A DNA stretch of 64,000 bases from Calvatia gigantea (taxonomy: Eukaryota > Basidiomycota > Agaricomycetes > Agaricales > Lycoperdaceae). The notes under the pieces are model-generated. The model was given only the letters and a program-made list of their open reading frames with translations, was not told where the DNA came from and did not search any database. Made by a program: the position numbers and the translations under genes. This document shows, in pieces, positions 46,132-57,560 of the stretch. Numbering within the stretch: the stretch's first letter is position 1; every line of letters begins with the position of its first letter. The stretch covers positions 1,426,001-1,490,000 of the forward strand of contig JACAAK010000003.1 in assembly GCA_025093985.1 (NCBI GenBank), in the 5' to 3' direction.

Positions 46132-46141
46132 AGAATAACCT
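46132..46141 (+). promoter_or_regulatory. LTR-A self-priming primer-binding site (copy A5)
   Basis: AGAATAACCT, 2 nt after the LTR end, is the exact reverse complement of AGGTTATTCT at 45886-45895 near the expected RNA 5' end. This is the geometry of Tf1-type self-priming. Confidence 0.6.
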
Positions 46142-46279
46142 CTCCACCTCCTTTCTCTCGTTTCTATATGACTCCAGTCTCTTACGGCCAGCTTCTGCCG
46201 ATTATTCCTCCGTCCAGTTGATGTCGAGAAGCCTTCCCGGTAATAGGGTTAAGAAGAGTGGAACTTCGGGTCCACTGAT

Positions 46280-48355
46280 TTGTTTATTTGTCCTCCGCCA
46301 AGCAGCGTTGAGAAGAGCGGGCCTGGCTACCGCTATCTGTCTTTCTTCACCACGTCGCGAAAAGGGAAACGTCCCTTACACCCTCCTTCCTCATCCCCAG
46401 AACGATCATTCCATACACCAACCCAACACTCATTCGAGTCTCCTACTACTCCCCCGCCTAAACAAACTCATCAACCAGAAGGACCTTCTGCACCATTCTT
46501 AGAAAGGATTTATCATACCCCACGCACTAGATCACAAAAACCGAAACTACTACAAGAATTACCAGCATCTACTAGAAAATCCACTGAACCTGAACCACTG
46601 AAACCAATACAAAGTGGCAAATTCGACTATTTTCGACCCGATTCGCCCGAGCAAGGTCCATCTCAAGAGTCACCGCCACAGACACCATCCAGAGCCGTAT
46701 CCCCTTCCCAATTCGGAATCGAAAACCCCCACATCTTACCATCCGTCCTTGAAGACAACGAAGACAACGAGACGTTCCATCAGCTGCCCGAACATCCACT
46801 TGACTCCCAAGACATCCTCAATCGAGAAGGAACCCATCTTATATACACTCCAGACACCCTCGAATACCCAGATATCCCGGGCTTTGAGTCACAAGAACCA
46901 ATTTATCCAGAAATCGAAGGCATGGCTACTTCCACTCAAACGCAAACTGAAACAAATAATGAACCAATCGACCAACCACCACCCCGATCAGGAGCTACAA
47001 CTCCCATATTCGGAATTGGACGACGAAGAACACCTGGAGAAGATCCTCCCCGTAGAGGTCGACAAGGAAGAGCGCCCTCTCCCTCCCCTCCCTCTTCACG
47101 AAACTCCAGCCATGGTTCATTCACTCCGTCCTCTTTCTCCATTGGAAGAGAAGGAGGAGGTCGACGAAGACATCGTACTCCAGCCATTCAATTTGTAGGA
47201 AACGATGGAAATTCAAAAGAAATCGGACAAAAACCCCCGAACTTCGATGGAACAAACCCTCGATTCAAAACTTGGTGGATGCTAGTCAAAAACTATCTTG
47301 AAATGAACCCTAGAGCATTCACGGATGACCAGCGACAGATCAGATTCGTCCTCGGCCTTATGGTTGAAGGGAAAGCCGGATCCTGGTCTGAACAATATTA
47401 CAAAAGCCGAATTACCGATGCCCGCGGAAAACCCATCCCTTGGAAATACTCTACCTTCGAAGAATTCGAAATCGAAATCTTGAAACACTTCACTCCAGTA
47501 GATGAACAAATCACCGCGCGAAGACAATGGTACGAATTAAAACAGAATAAGTCCTCAGCAGCAGACTTCAATCTGGATTTCCAACGCCTTGCATCTATTG
47601 GAGGAATTCAAGACAACGAAGCATTAATTGAACAATATAAACGAGGACTCAATCCTAATCTCGCAAGAGAAGTATGGACTAGGAAAGAAGAACCACCCGA
47701 AACCATTGCTGAATGGTATACTGATGCAGTACGACGAGACTCAGTCAATCGTCAAGCTGACGCAATGTGGCCTAGAAACTTCCCTCAAAACCCAACTCAC
47801 TACCAACCACCCCGTTTCCAACCAACCTACCACACTCGTTTTCAGCCAAATCGCCCACTTGCACGAACCATACATGAAATACAAGCAGAACCTCAGGACC
47901 CCTACGAACCACCTTACGAAAACGAAGAACTGTATCCCCCAGAACAGGATTACGCTTATGAAGACTACGACATGGATGACCCTGAATTACAACTAAATGC
48001 CGTATTCACTGCTGAGCAAGTTGCTCGCTACAAAGCTGGGAAATGCATAGGTTGCGGAAAATTTGGACACCTTATCAGCAACTGTCCAAATCCTGACCCA
48101 AATTTATCCAAGGAAAAACCACCTCCTAGACAACCCCACCCACCACAAAGAAGATTCATGCAACCACCCCGTTACGCACAACCCTCACAACCTCAAGCTT
48201 CCAGGAATTACTCCGGTGCCGCCCCTAATCAAACCCGAAAGATCTCTGCACTCGATATCCAAGCAATGATCAGAGAACTTCCAACGGACGAAAGAATGGA
48301 ATTCAGAGAAGCATATATCTCTGACCCAACGCTCAAACCCTTTGGGGATTTTTGA
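46280..48355 (+). CDS. gag: LTR-A gag polyprotein (copy A5, intact)
   Basis: Open for 691 codons from an in-frame TTG after a TAA at 46250. The first in-frame ATG is 46921 (MATSTQTQTETNN, in a good initiation context), so the mature start may be there, or upstream sequence may be reached by splicing or non-AUG initiation. Pro/Ser/Thr-rich N-terminal third; retrotransposon gag (capsid) domain at about residues 320-480 (FDGTNPRFKTWWMLVKNYLE); CCHC zinc knuckle CIGCGKFGHLISNC at about 589-602; basic Pro-rich tail. It ends in TGA at 48353-48355, overlapping pol. It forms the virus-like particle and binds the element RNA. Confidence 0.87.
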   Translation: MFICPPPSSVEKSGPGYRYLSFFTTSRKGKRPLHPPSSSPERSFHTPTQHSFESPTTPPPKQTHQPEGPSAPFLERIYHTPRTRSQKPKLLQELPASTRKSTEPEPLKPIQSGKFDYFRPDSPEQGPSQESPPQTPSRAVSPSQFGIENPHILPSVLEDNEDNETFHQLPEHPLDSQDILNREGTHLIYTPDTLEYPDIPGFESQEPIYPEIEGMATSTQTQTETNNEPIDQPPPRSGATTPIFGIGRRRTPGEDPPRRGRQGRAPSPSPPSSRNSSHGSFTPSSFSIGREGGGRRRHRTPAIQFVGNDGNSKEIGQKPPNFDGTNPRFKTWWMLVKNYLEMNPRAFTDDQRQIRFVLGLMVEGKAGSWSEQYYKSRITDARGKPIPWKYSTFEEFEIEILKHFTPVDEQITARRQWYELKQNKSSAADFNLDFQRLASIGGIQDNEALIEQYKRGLNPNLAREVWTRKEEPPETIAEWYTDAVRRDSVNRQADAMWPRNFPQNPTHYQPPRFQPTYHTRFQPNRPLARTIHEIQAEPQDPYEPPYENEELYPPEQDYAYEDYDMDDPELQLNAVFTAEQVARYKAGKCIGCGKFGHLISNCPNPDPNLSKEKPPPRQPHPPQRRFMQPPRYAQPSQPQASRNYSGAAPNQTRKISALDIQAMIRELPTDERMEFREAYISDPTLKPFGDF
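48344..48355 (+). promoter_or_regulatory. Candidate -1 frameshift site (copy A5)
   Basis: GGGGATTTTTGA, identical to copy A1. The gag frame stops at TGA and pol is open one base back from 48352. No ATG begins the pol frame, which supports expression as a fusion. Confidence 0.55.
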
Positions 48356-51130
48356 AGGCGTCACCCGATCCTGTAAAGGAATCGCTGGGTGACCCACAAA
48401 TAAATCTAATAAAACTCCCTACCTCGGACAATAAAGCATCAATCTTTCTCCCTATCGAACTCAATCAGAACCATTTACGAAATATCCCAGTCACCGCATT
48501 AATTGACTCTGGAGCCCAAGGAAACTTTATCTCCTCGAATTTTATAAACACCTATGGACTACGAACACGCCCTATCAAACATCCTATCAAAGTATCTAAT
48601 GCGGATGGAACTTCCAATGAAAATGGATCAATCTATGAAAGTGTTGAACTAAACGCCTTAATTGATGGAAAACAATGCCAATTCGAAGCCTACGTCTCAG
48701 GAATAGGATCCAAAGATCTAATCCTAGGATACCCGTGGCTACAACAAACAAACCCAGACATAAATTGGACTACTCAAGAGTTCAAATGGCGAAACAACGA
48801 CAACATCATACCCTTAATCGTAAAATCCACAAACGGACCTACCACAATCAACGAAATCGCCTTAGACATCCATGGAATGAATGATACCGAACGTTACACC
48901 TACCTAGACGAAGACTTTGACCCACTTGCTGTAAAAGTCTTTGAAGCGATCATCCATGCGGAAGAACCTGAACTCTCTATCGATGAACTCAAACTCTACT
49001 TGGAAAACATTGATTTCGACGAATTCCATTTGGAGCATGAACTCTACGAAATCACTCAAACTCCACATGAACTCGAAATCAATACAAAAATCACCCAAGC
49101 TACAAGCCTCGCACAAAAATCAACCCCAAAAACCGATACAAAAGTGCCCAGGAAATACAAGAAATTCGCTTCACTCTTCGACACGAAGAAATCCGAGCGA
49201 TTCCCCCCTCCCAGACCATACGACCATAAAATCGAACTCTTGGATACCTTCAAACCAGAACTAGGGAAAACGTACCCCTTATCACCCCTTGAAACCGAAG
49301 AACTCAAGAAATTCATAAACGAAAACCTCCGAAAAGGATACATCCGAGAATCTGAATCTCCCATGGCCTCATCCTTCTTCTTCGTAGGAAAGAAGGACGG
49401 GAAACTTCGACCATGCCAAGATTACCGTTACTTAAATAAACATACCAAGAAGAATGCGTACCCTATTCCTATGATAACGACAATTATGGACAAACTTCAA
49501 GGAGCAAAACTATTCACAAAAATGGATGTCCGACTCGGATACAACAACATCCGTATTCGAGAAGGAGACCAATGGAAAGCCGCATTCAAAACTCCAATCG
49601 GACTTTACAAGCCAAACGTCATGTTCTTTGGAATGTGCAACTCCCCAGCCACCTTCCAAAAGATGATGGACACCATATTCGCAAAAATGCTAGATAAAGG
49701 AGGAATTATAATCTATATGGACGACATTCTCATCTACGCAAAAACTCAGGAAGAAATGGATCGCCTTACCTTGGAAGCGCTCCAGATCTTGAAAGACAAT
49801 GATCTATACCTGAAACTAGAAAAATGCGAATTCGATAAAACCCATCTAGAATATCTCGGCATGATAATCTCCCCCGACAAGATCGAAATGGACAACACCA
49901 AACTCCGTAGAATAGAAGAATGGCCCTTACCCCGCACTACCCGCGATGTCAGAAAATTCATGGGATTCTGTAACTTCTACCGAAAATTCATACATTGCTA
50001 TGCCGACATCTCTCGACCGCTTAATGCTCTTCTATCCAAAACAAAGAAATTCGAATGGGAATACAAAGCAAACAAAGCCTTCAGCCAACTAAAATCCGAA
50101 TTCATGAAGAAACCCGTTTTGCTGATGCCAGACCAAACAAAACCCTTCTTTATCGAAACCGATGCCTCAAAATATGCCTTAGGAGCAGTCTTATCACAGC
50201 AAGACATGAACGGAAACTACCACCCAGTAGCTTTCCTATCCAAAGCATTCAATCCTACCCAACGAAACTACGAAATACACGACAGGGAACTCCTTGCCAT
50301 AATCACGGCACTAGAAGAATGGCGACACTACCTAGAAGGAGCCCAACATCGCGTAACCATACGTACTGATCACAAGAACCTCACCTTTTGGAGAAAACCC
50401 CAAAATATTTCCAGAAGACAAGCTCGATGGCTTGGTTTCCTCTCACACTTCGACTTCGCAATTGAACACGTCCCAGGAACCAAAATACCTGCCGCCGATG
50501 CCCTCTCACATCGACCAGATCACACCCCAGATGATGACAATGATAACGAAAATGTTATTGTCTTACCCGAGGAAGTATTCCTTAGGGAAATCACTGTATT
50601 ACCAGACGAACTGTTCATCTCCATGGTTGATCAGAAATTACAGGATGACATTGTAAAATCATCGAAATATGACGAAATCACCATGGAAGCCATGAAACGA
50701 CTTCTATCAGAATCACCAGAAGCAATAAATCCAAAATACGGGATGATTCCCCGACCACATGGACATCTTATGACATTCGAAGGAAAGGTCATCATCCCAG
50801 AAGACATGGAACTCCGCCGACGTGTCATCCAATGATACCACGACCACCCTTCGATCGGACACCCTGGAGAACAAGAAACTTATCGCCTTGCCAAAGCTGA
50901 AGTATATTGGCCAGGAATGAGTACCTTCATACGAAATTACATTAAAGGATGCAGCGAATGCCACAATTCAAAATTAACGAAATCCTTCCACCCTTCATTG
51001 CAACGATACCACCGCCGATATCTACTAGACCATTCGCCCATATCGCTATGGATCTGCTGACGACTTACCAAAATCCCACGGATTCGACTCAATTCTGTCC
51101 ATAGTGGACCATGGACTTACGAAGGGGGTA
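48352..51130 (+). pseudogene. pol: LTR-A pol (copy A5), broken in integrase
   Basis: Open to 50835 (827 codons) and nearly identical to A1 pol. The protease active site is the normal IDSGAQG. RT has YMDD near 49720. RNase H has ETDASKYALG and ADALSHRPD. It stops at TGA (50833-50835), where A1 has CGA (Arg), in the integrase zinc finger. Beyond 50950 at least four single-base deletions shift the frame within 100 bp, and the match ends near 51130. The nonsense codon looks like CpG decay. The deletions look like sequencing or assembly error. Confidence 0.88.
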
Positions 51131-52054
51131 ATTTACTCAGTAGAAGTGAAGACAGGAACTTGCTACTAGAATAACTAAGGAAAGATACACTTACTATCTC
51201 TATAATATACGAGAGGCAATAGTCGACGGGTATAGTCAGTAGAACTACTCGGTTAATGTATCTACGAATTCAGGAAGAACTATAAATGAAAAAGTAAATG
51301 ATTATGAGAATTGAAGTAATGAGTCGTATGAAATTTCTACAAATCAAAGGCTCAGTGATACGGTAATCTAAACTACATATGATCAAAATAAACATAGAAA
51401 CAGTGACAAAAGGTAATATCCAAGTTGATATAAAAACCAGATAGAAGATTGAATACAGCCCTCAATATAAGTTATTTGCCCACTAAATGTATGGCTGAAC
51501 ATCATTCCATTTAAAACTTCAATTGCCAAATCGATTGTTACGAGTATAAATCCCCAATAGTTAATCCGATGCCCAATTGCAGTACATTTACATAAGAAAC
51601 TTAGAACTTGTAGATGAACTACCTAATGAAAATTCAATAATTCCAGCATACCTCTCTGATACACAAAACAATTACAAGACAAAAGCTACTCTCGACAAAT
51701 AGAACAGTAAAATGAAAAAATTCTTGAACTTAAGAGAAACAACTGAAACTACACGATGAAAATACTGTCGAAAAGTATAGAAATTGATCTAATTACAATG
51801 CCAACATACTTAATACTACAGAAACACTAATCCTCAGAACTCAATGTAAAATATTGATTCCGCTCTAATTCTTGAACAAATTTGAATGTATCATGTACCA
51901 TCTGAAATCACAAGAGGTATATAAATGTATTGTCCAATCCGGCTATTCCCAATTCACCATCCATTCTTAAGAACATTCCCAGTCAGACTTTTCACTCTAC
52001 CTCATATCTTGGACCTGTTCCATTCCGCCTTGAATCCTACTTTGACCTAATACT
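51131..52054. other. Scrambled, low-identity block
   Basis: No open frame or clean repeat. 51140-51400 reads like the LTR-A 3' half (minus) with many deleted bases, and 51900-52054 like the LTR-E/LTR-B junction (CCAATCCGGCTATTCCC; TTTGACCTAATACTTGCC). At 52055 perfect similarity to 45401 begins abruptly. It is best explained as noisy consensus of the 44.1-45.4 kb segment. Confidence 0.6.
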
Positions 52055-52158
52055 TGCCATAGCCATTGGATGTTTCATGTAGTTATCTCCATCCATTCAA
52101 CTGGATACTCCCTCTGTATATAAGCATACATACATACTCCTGTATTCGGTACACTTAA

Positions 52159-52783
52159 TGTTACGAACTTACCACACCCCCGGACTCTCCGCATTAACGT
52201 ATTAACCTTCTGTATGGACTTTCCATTCTTCTTCCTGTATACCCCGGTCCGTTCTTTATTTATTTATCACAGGTACTTCTACCTTCGCTTCTTATGACTC
52301 ATTCTAAGTCATGTTCCTGTTTCACCTTCATCTTTTCCACCATTGTACTTCTCTTTACCTGACTCCATCTTCTTATGACTTGTACTCGTTCTTCTATTCA
52401 TTTCACCTATCCCTATGATTCCGTAGATTACCAATTAACCCGTAGTAGTTCCCGTTGACTCATATCTACTTACTACGTAATCTCTCATCTCCTATTTGCA
52501 GCTAGTATATAAACCCTAAGTAGTACTTTGTATTACTTTAGGTTATTCTAGTAACAAGCTTCCTTATCTTCGCTCGTCTGCTACAAGGCTAACAACCTTG
52601 GGGACTGCAGTGACACTTAACTCGGACTTCTCAGGCAAGCGCGAGCTTCTACTCGAGGGAGCGATCCGAAGCCTGCACAGAAGTCATTGAGACTTGTCAA
52701 ATACTCCTGGGCTATAGCATTGAACCTCTCCCTGAGTGGAGACGATCCGGGCCCGGTTGCGAAGTAAGGTAACGCACGTAACA
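52159..52783 (+). repeat. LTR-A LTR (625 bp) of the second copy
   Basis: Virtually the same sequence as 45505-46129, with the same left flank CTTAA and the same leader on the right. Confidence 0.93.
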
Positions 52784-52933
52784 TAAGAATAACCTCTCCA
52801 CCTCCTTTCTCTCGTTTCTATACGACTCCAGTCTCTTACGGCCAGCTTCTGCTGATTATTCCTCCGTCCAGTTGACGTCGAGAAGCCTTCCCGGTAATAG
52901 GGTTAAGAAGAGTGGAACTTCGGGTCCACTGAT

Positions 52934-54645
52934 TTGTTTATTTGTCCTCCGCCAAGCAGCGTTGAGAAGAGCGGGCCTGGCTACCGCTATCTGTCTTTCT
53001 TCACCACGTCGCGAAAAGGGAAACGTCCCTTACACCCCTCCTTCCTCATCCCCAGAACGATCATTCCATACACCAACCCAACACTCATTCGAGTCTCCTA
53101 CTACTCCCCCCGCCTAAACAAACTCATCAACCAGAAGGACCTTCTGCACCATTCTTAGAAAGGATTTATCATACCCCACGCACTAGATCACAAAAACCGA
53201 AACTACTACAAGAATTACCAGCATCTACTAGAAAATCCACTGAACCTGAACCACTGAAACCAATACAAAGTGGCAAATTCGACTATTTTCGACCCGATTC
53301 GCCCGAGCAAGGTCCATCTCAAGAGTCACCGCCACAGACACCATCCAGAGCCGTATCCCCTTCCCAATTCGGAATCGAAAACCCCCACATCTTACCATCC
53401 GTCCTTGAAGACAACGAAGACAACGAGACGTTCCATCAGCTGCCCGAACATCCACTTGACTCCCAAGACATCCTCAATCGAGAAGGAACCCATCTTATAT
53501 ACACTCCAGACACCCTCGAATACCCAGATATCCCGGGCTTTTGAGTCACAAGAACCAATTTATCCAGAAATCGAAGGCATGGCTACTTCCACTCAAACGC
53601 AAACTGAAACAAATAATGAACCAATCGACCAACCACCACCCCGATCAGGAGCTACAACTCCCATATTCGGAATTGGACGACGAAGAACACCTGGAGAAGA
53701 TCCTCCCCGTAGAGGTCGACAAGGAAGAGCGCCCTCTCCCTCCCCTCCCTCTTCACGAAACTCCAGCCATGGTTCATTCACTCCGTCCTCTTTCTCCATT
53801 GGAAGAGAAGGAGGAGGTCGACGAAGACATCGTACTCCAGCCATTCAATTTGTAGGAAACGATGGAAATTCAAAAGAAATCGGACAAAAACCCCCGAACT
53901 TCGATGGAACAAACCCTCGATTCAAAACTTGGTGGATGCTAGTCAAAAACTATCTTGAAATGAACCCTAGAGCATTCACGGATGACCAGCGACAGATCAG
54001 ATTCGTCCTCGGCCTTATGGTTGAAGGGAAAGCCGGATCCTGGTCTGAACAATATTACAAAAGCCGAATTACCGATGCCCGCGGAAAACCCATCCCTTGG
54101 AAATACTCTACCTTCGAAGAATTCGAAATCGAAATCTTGAAACATTCACTCCAGTAGATGAACAAATCATCCGCGCGAAGACAATGGTACGAATTAAACA
54201 GAATAAGTCCTCAGCAGCAGACTCAATTCTGGATTTCCAACGCCTTGCATCTATTGGAGGAATTCAAGAAAACGAAGCATTAATTGAACAATATAAACGA
54301 GGACTCACTCCCTAATCTCGCAAGAGAAGTATGGACTAGGAAAGAAGAACCACCCGAAACCATTGCTGAATGGTATACTGATGCAGTACGACGAGACTCA
54401 GTCAATCGTCAAGCTGACGCAATGTGGCCTAGAAACTTCCCTCAAAACCCAACTCACTACCAACCACCCCGTTTCCAACCAACCTACCACACTCGTTTTC
54501 AGCCAAATCGCCCACTTGCACGAACCAACATGAATACAACCCTGAATTACAGCTAAATGCCGTATTCACTGCTGAGCAAGTTGCTCGCTACAAAGCTGGG
54601 AAATGCATAGGTTGCGGAAAATTTGGACATCTTATCAGCAACTGT
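52934..54645 (+). pseudogene. gag: LTR-A gag, second copy with frameshifts
   Basis: Same protein as 46280-48355, but broken by extra C residues near 53036 and 53110, an extra T at 53539, and several indels between 54140 and 54320. A ~100-bp deletion near 54530 follows. Truncated in the zinc knuckle (GCGKFGHLISNC). The indel pattern is unlike the C-to-T decay of other copies. Confidence 0.83.
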
Positions 54646-54814
54646 GCAATTGGTATTGGCAAGATTATAATATGCATATACAGTGGAAGCAATGAGATTG
54701 ATAATTATAAGAGCATGGTGGTAGGAAGGAAGGAAGAAGCAGTCAGTCAGTGTTCTGTTATATATATCTGGATGATGTCAGTACATATGCATCCATTGTA
54801 AGCCCATGCTTACA
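54646..54814 (-). repeat. LTR-E 3' LTR, inner 169 bp
   Basis: Matches 61630-61788 of the right LTR, ending CATGCTTACA. The GGGAAGGGG purine tract (minus strand) follows. Confidence 0.85.
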
Positions 54815-56139
54815 CCCCTTCCCATCCACTTGAAAAAGCAAAGTTACAGAAAAAATTATTATTATACCTATTCAATCTGTATACAGTTGCAATAAAAAAC
54901 CCTTCCATACATAAGGGAAAAAGCATACTGCAGGCAAGGGAGAAAAAAAATGTAAAGTTGAAACCTCATGTATGAACATCATGATATTACTTTACCATTC
55001 TCATTAAGCCCTTGGTCACAGAAGAAATGGTCCAATACTTCACAATTTTGAAGCAGTTGTCCTGGTAGCTATTTATTCTCTTTCTCTGGGAATCCCTCCC
55101 ATTTGACAAGGTAACTATATCCTCTCCCTATTTTTCTACAGTCAAGAATACTTTCTATAACTGCTTCTTCTTGTTTGTCTAATTCAGGTTAAGCCAGTTG
55201 ATTGAACCAGTTGGCTTTATCCTCCACCCAGGGTCACACCAATGAGGTATGGAAGGTTTTCATACCCCTTGAATGTCCTTACCATGGGATCTCAAGTGTG
55301 ACAGTACTGTAAGTGGCATCAATGTCTCTCACAATGTATGGACCCTCAAACCAGAGCATGAGTTTTGCAGCTCTCTATTCACCATCTGTCTTGAACTGCT
55401 TTTTTCTGTTCTCTGTTGAAAACTTTACTCTCATTCCTATCTGAAATGGGAATGGTCTTGTATCTCAGTTCTTGTTTGCATGGAAGGCTTGTACAACCTT
55501 GTGCTACAGAAGGCTATCTCTTGCCTCCCACTCATATGTCTGGATTTTTCTCAACAAATCCTCTGGCTATTCCACTGGCTCCTCCTCAGTGTGTTTTACC
55601 AGTAGTGGTATTACACAAGGGGATACACCCATCCACAACTGGAATCCAGACAAGCCTGTCAATACATTTTTTGTATTCATCATCATGAACTGGATGCTAG
55701 GTAAGGCTTTCACCCATCCCTTCTGAGTTCTGTCAACATAGTAACAGAGGCATTGGTTTAGTGTCTTGTTGGTCCTTTCACTCAAGCCATCCATTTCTGG
55801 ATGAAATGATGTGGACATCTTTACTTTTGTACTAGTCAGTTTATGTAATGTCCTTCAGAATGTTGAGTGAAATAATTTGTCCCTGTCACTTACAATTTCT
55901 AGTGGCAGACTATTTTCACAATACCAGTTGTTAAAGAACAGACACACAACCTCAGCTGCTAACATATCTTTTGTTGTTGGAATGAGCCAGACATCAGCTC
56001 CCAGATGGTCCATAATTGTAAATATCATGTTGAAACTATTGTCTTCTGGCAGCTCCCCTACAAAATCCATGGCAACTGCTTTAAAACAATAGTCTGGGAT
56101 AGGTAAGGGATGTAATGGGCCAATGGGCTTTGTTGTCAC

Positions 56140-57560
56140 TGTAATGGCAAAGCCATTTTCACACTTGAAAATCGCTAATCTAAGGCATACAAGCCTAATC
56201 TAACAATTACATCAAACCTTTCTATAGTAGTACAACCTATGGCCATTGATGATGGATAACAGTGTTGGAATCTGTGATGTCACACTAGATAGACAAACTC
56301 TGGCCTGTTGAGCCTTGCTGATTACATGTCCCCCCTATATAACATTGTAGTCTACATTGATTGTAGCTTGCTCATTTATTTCCTCTAATGTCACCATGTT
56401 GCCCTTAAATGAGTCCCTTCAACAAATGGTGGCTATGGGGTGACCATTGTGCTTAGCTAAAAGCAATTCTAACAGTGTACTATATGACCAGTTGTGATTC
56501 TAGCTGGACCAGGTGGTAAAACCATTCCAATGCATCTATATAGAGCTATGGGACCCCTCTGATGAGTCTAGACTTGAGAAATAAGTCCAATGCACTTAAT
56601 CTAAAAAGATGATTGACATGTTCACAAGGAAATGCCACCATTGTTAGATTAATGAACTCACTCAGCACTAATGACATGTATGGATGTGTTTGTATACAAT
56701 CCACAGGAACACATAGGAGGACAATTTACATGATGTCTGAAATCTCAGATGTTCTACATATTTAGAGAAGAATGCAGAGCCAGAGAATGGACTAGGACAC
56801 AGCCCAGAACAAACAGATACCCAGAATCTTCATGTATTTCCAATGTTTCACTAATCTAATAAGTTGTGGCTTTCTTGGTGCACAATCTAATCTGTCAGTT
56901 TGTACCTTGCTTGATAATATGTTCCTAGTCATGTAATCATTATCTTGTCATAACGAGCACCCAAATAATATATAAACCCCCTCTGAGGTGTCAGATGTGG
57001 CAAGGGAACCTACTAGCCATTGCCCAGCCTTCAGAGCACAGTGAAAAGCAATCTATTGTGCCTGAGTGAAGCAAAGTAATAAGTCCTTTAGAGATTAACT
57101 GGATTAAGTGACTTGAGCTAAGGTTGAGACCTTTGTAATCTAAGAAGAAGACCTTGGGCTTACTTGTGAAGTGAGCTTAGATTAAGAGTATATTGCATTG
57201 CTACACTCTGGTACTTGAAGTATCACAAGTGTAGGACAGTGTGCTTCTGGTTGCTGACTTGATAAGGGTGAATCTTAGGGAGTACCTGAGGTTCTGTGTC
57301 TTGTTAACTTCTTAGATAAGGGACACAAGTTGCACTTTTTATAGTGTAACTTGGCTTTCCTCTTCTTAGCAAAGGTAGTTAGCTATTCTAGTGTTCTCTA
57401 CACATCATTGTTTCACGTTATTTTGTGGAATTGTCCCTCATATTGTCAGATTGCCTCCCCATGAACTTGCATTGTGCAGAAATCTTTAAATATCTATTCC
57501 ATCAGCTTAATCTAAGCAGTACATCCCTATCACACTTAGTATTCTATTTCTGCCTCTTTA
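56140..57560 (+). repeat. LTR-C copy 3, with nested small LTR
   Basis: TGTAATGGCAAAGCC...CTGCCTCTTTA, matching copy 1, with TATATAAACCCC near 56970. It interrupts LTR-E integrase between the zinc finger and core. The flanking pentamers GTCAC and ATTGC could both derive from GTCGC by CpG decay, but this is not certain. Confidence 0.8.
56263..56424 (+). repeat. Small solo LTR (162 bp) inside LTR-C copy 3
   Basis: TGTTGGAATCTGTGATG...CCCTTCAACA, absent from LTR-C copies 1 and 2. Flanks are AACAG and AATGG; both are one CpG transition from AACGG, as expected for a decayed 5-bp duplication. Contains CTATATAAC. Ends are Copia-like. Confidence 0.7.

Larger units (their letters stand above)
45505..51130 (+). 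mobile_element. LTR-A chromovirus copy A5 (5' two-thirds)
   Basis: 5' LTR, leader with self-priming site, intact gag, the gag/pol overlap, and pol to the early integrase. After 50950 single-base deletions accumulate and recognisable sequence ends at about 51130. CpG-rich and close to A1. No 3' LTR of its own is recognisable. Confidence 0.92.
52055..54645 (+). mobile_element. Second copy of the LTR-A 5' half (offset ~6654)
   Basis: 52055 onward repeats 45401 onward: LTR-B tail, LTR-A LTR, leader and gag, with a few substitutions and many homopolymer indels. About 100 bp of gag is missing near 54530. It stops inside the zinc knuckle at 54645 and joins LTR-E LTR sequence. Confidence 0.85.

Noticed and set aside
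46130..46150. tRNA-type primer-binding site after the LTR-A LTR
   Set aside because: The sequence does not begin with TGG and matches no tRNA 3' end I can recognise; complementarity to the LTR itself explains it better.
46614..47198. A 194-codon frame overlapping gag, also present in copy A1 (5909-6493) and partly at 40225-40410
   Set aside because: It opens at GTG rather than ATG and lies in a CGA/TCA-rich region where several frames stay open. Its conservation follows from gag identity between copies.
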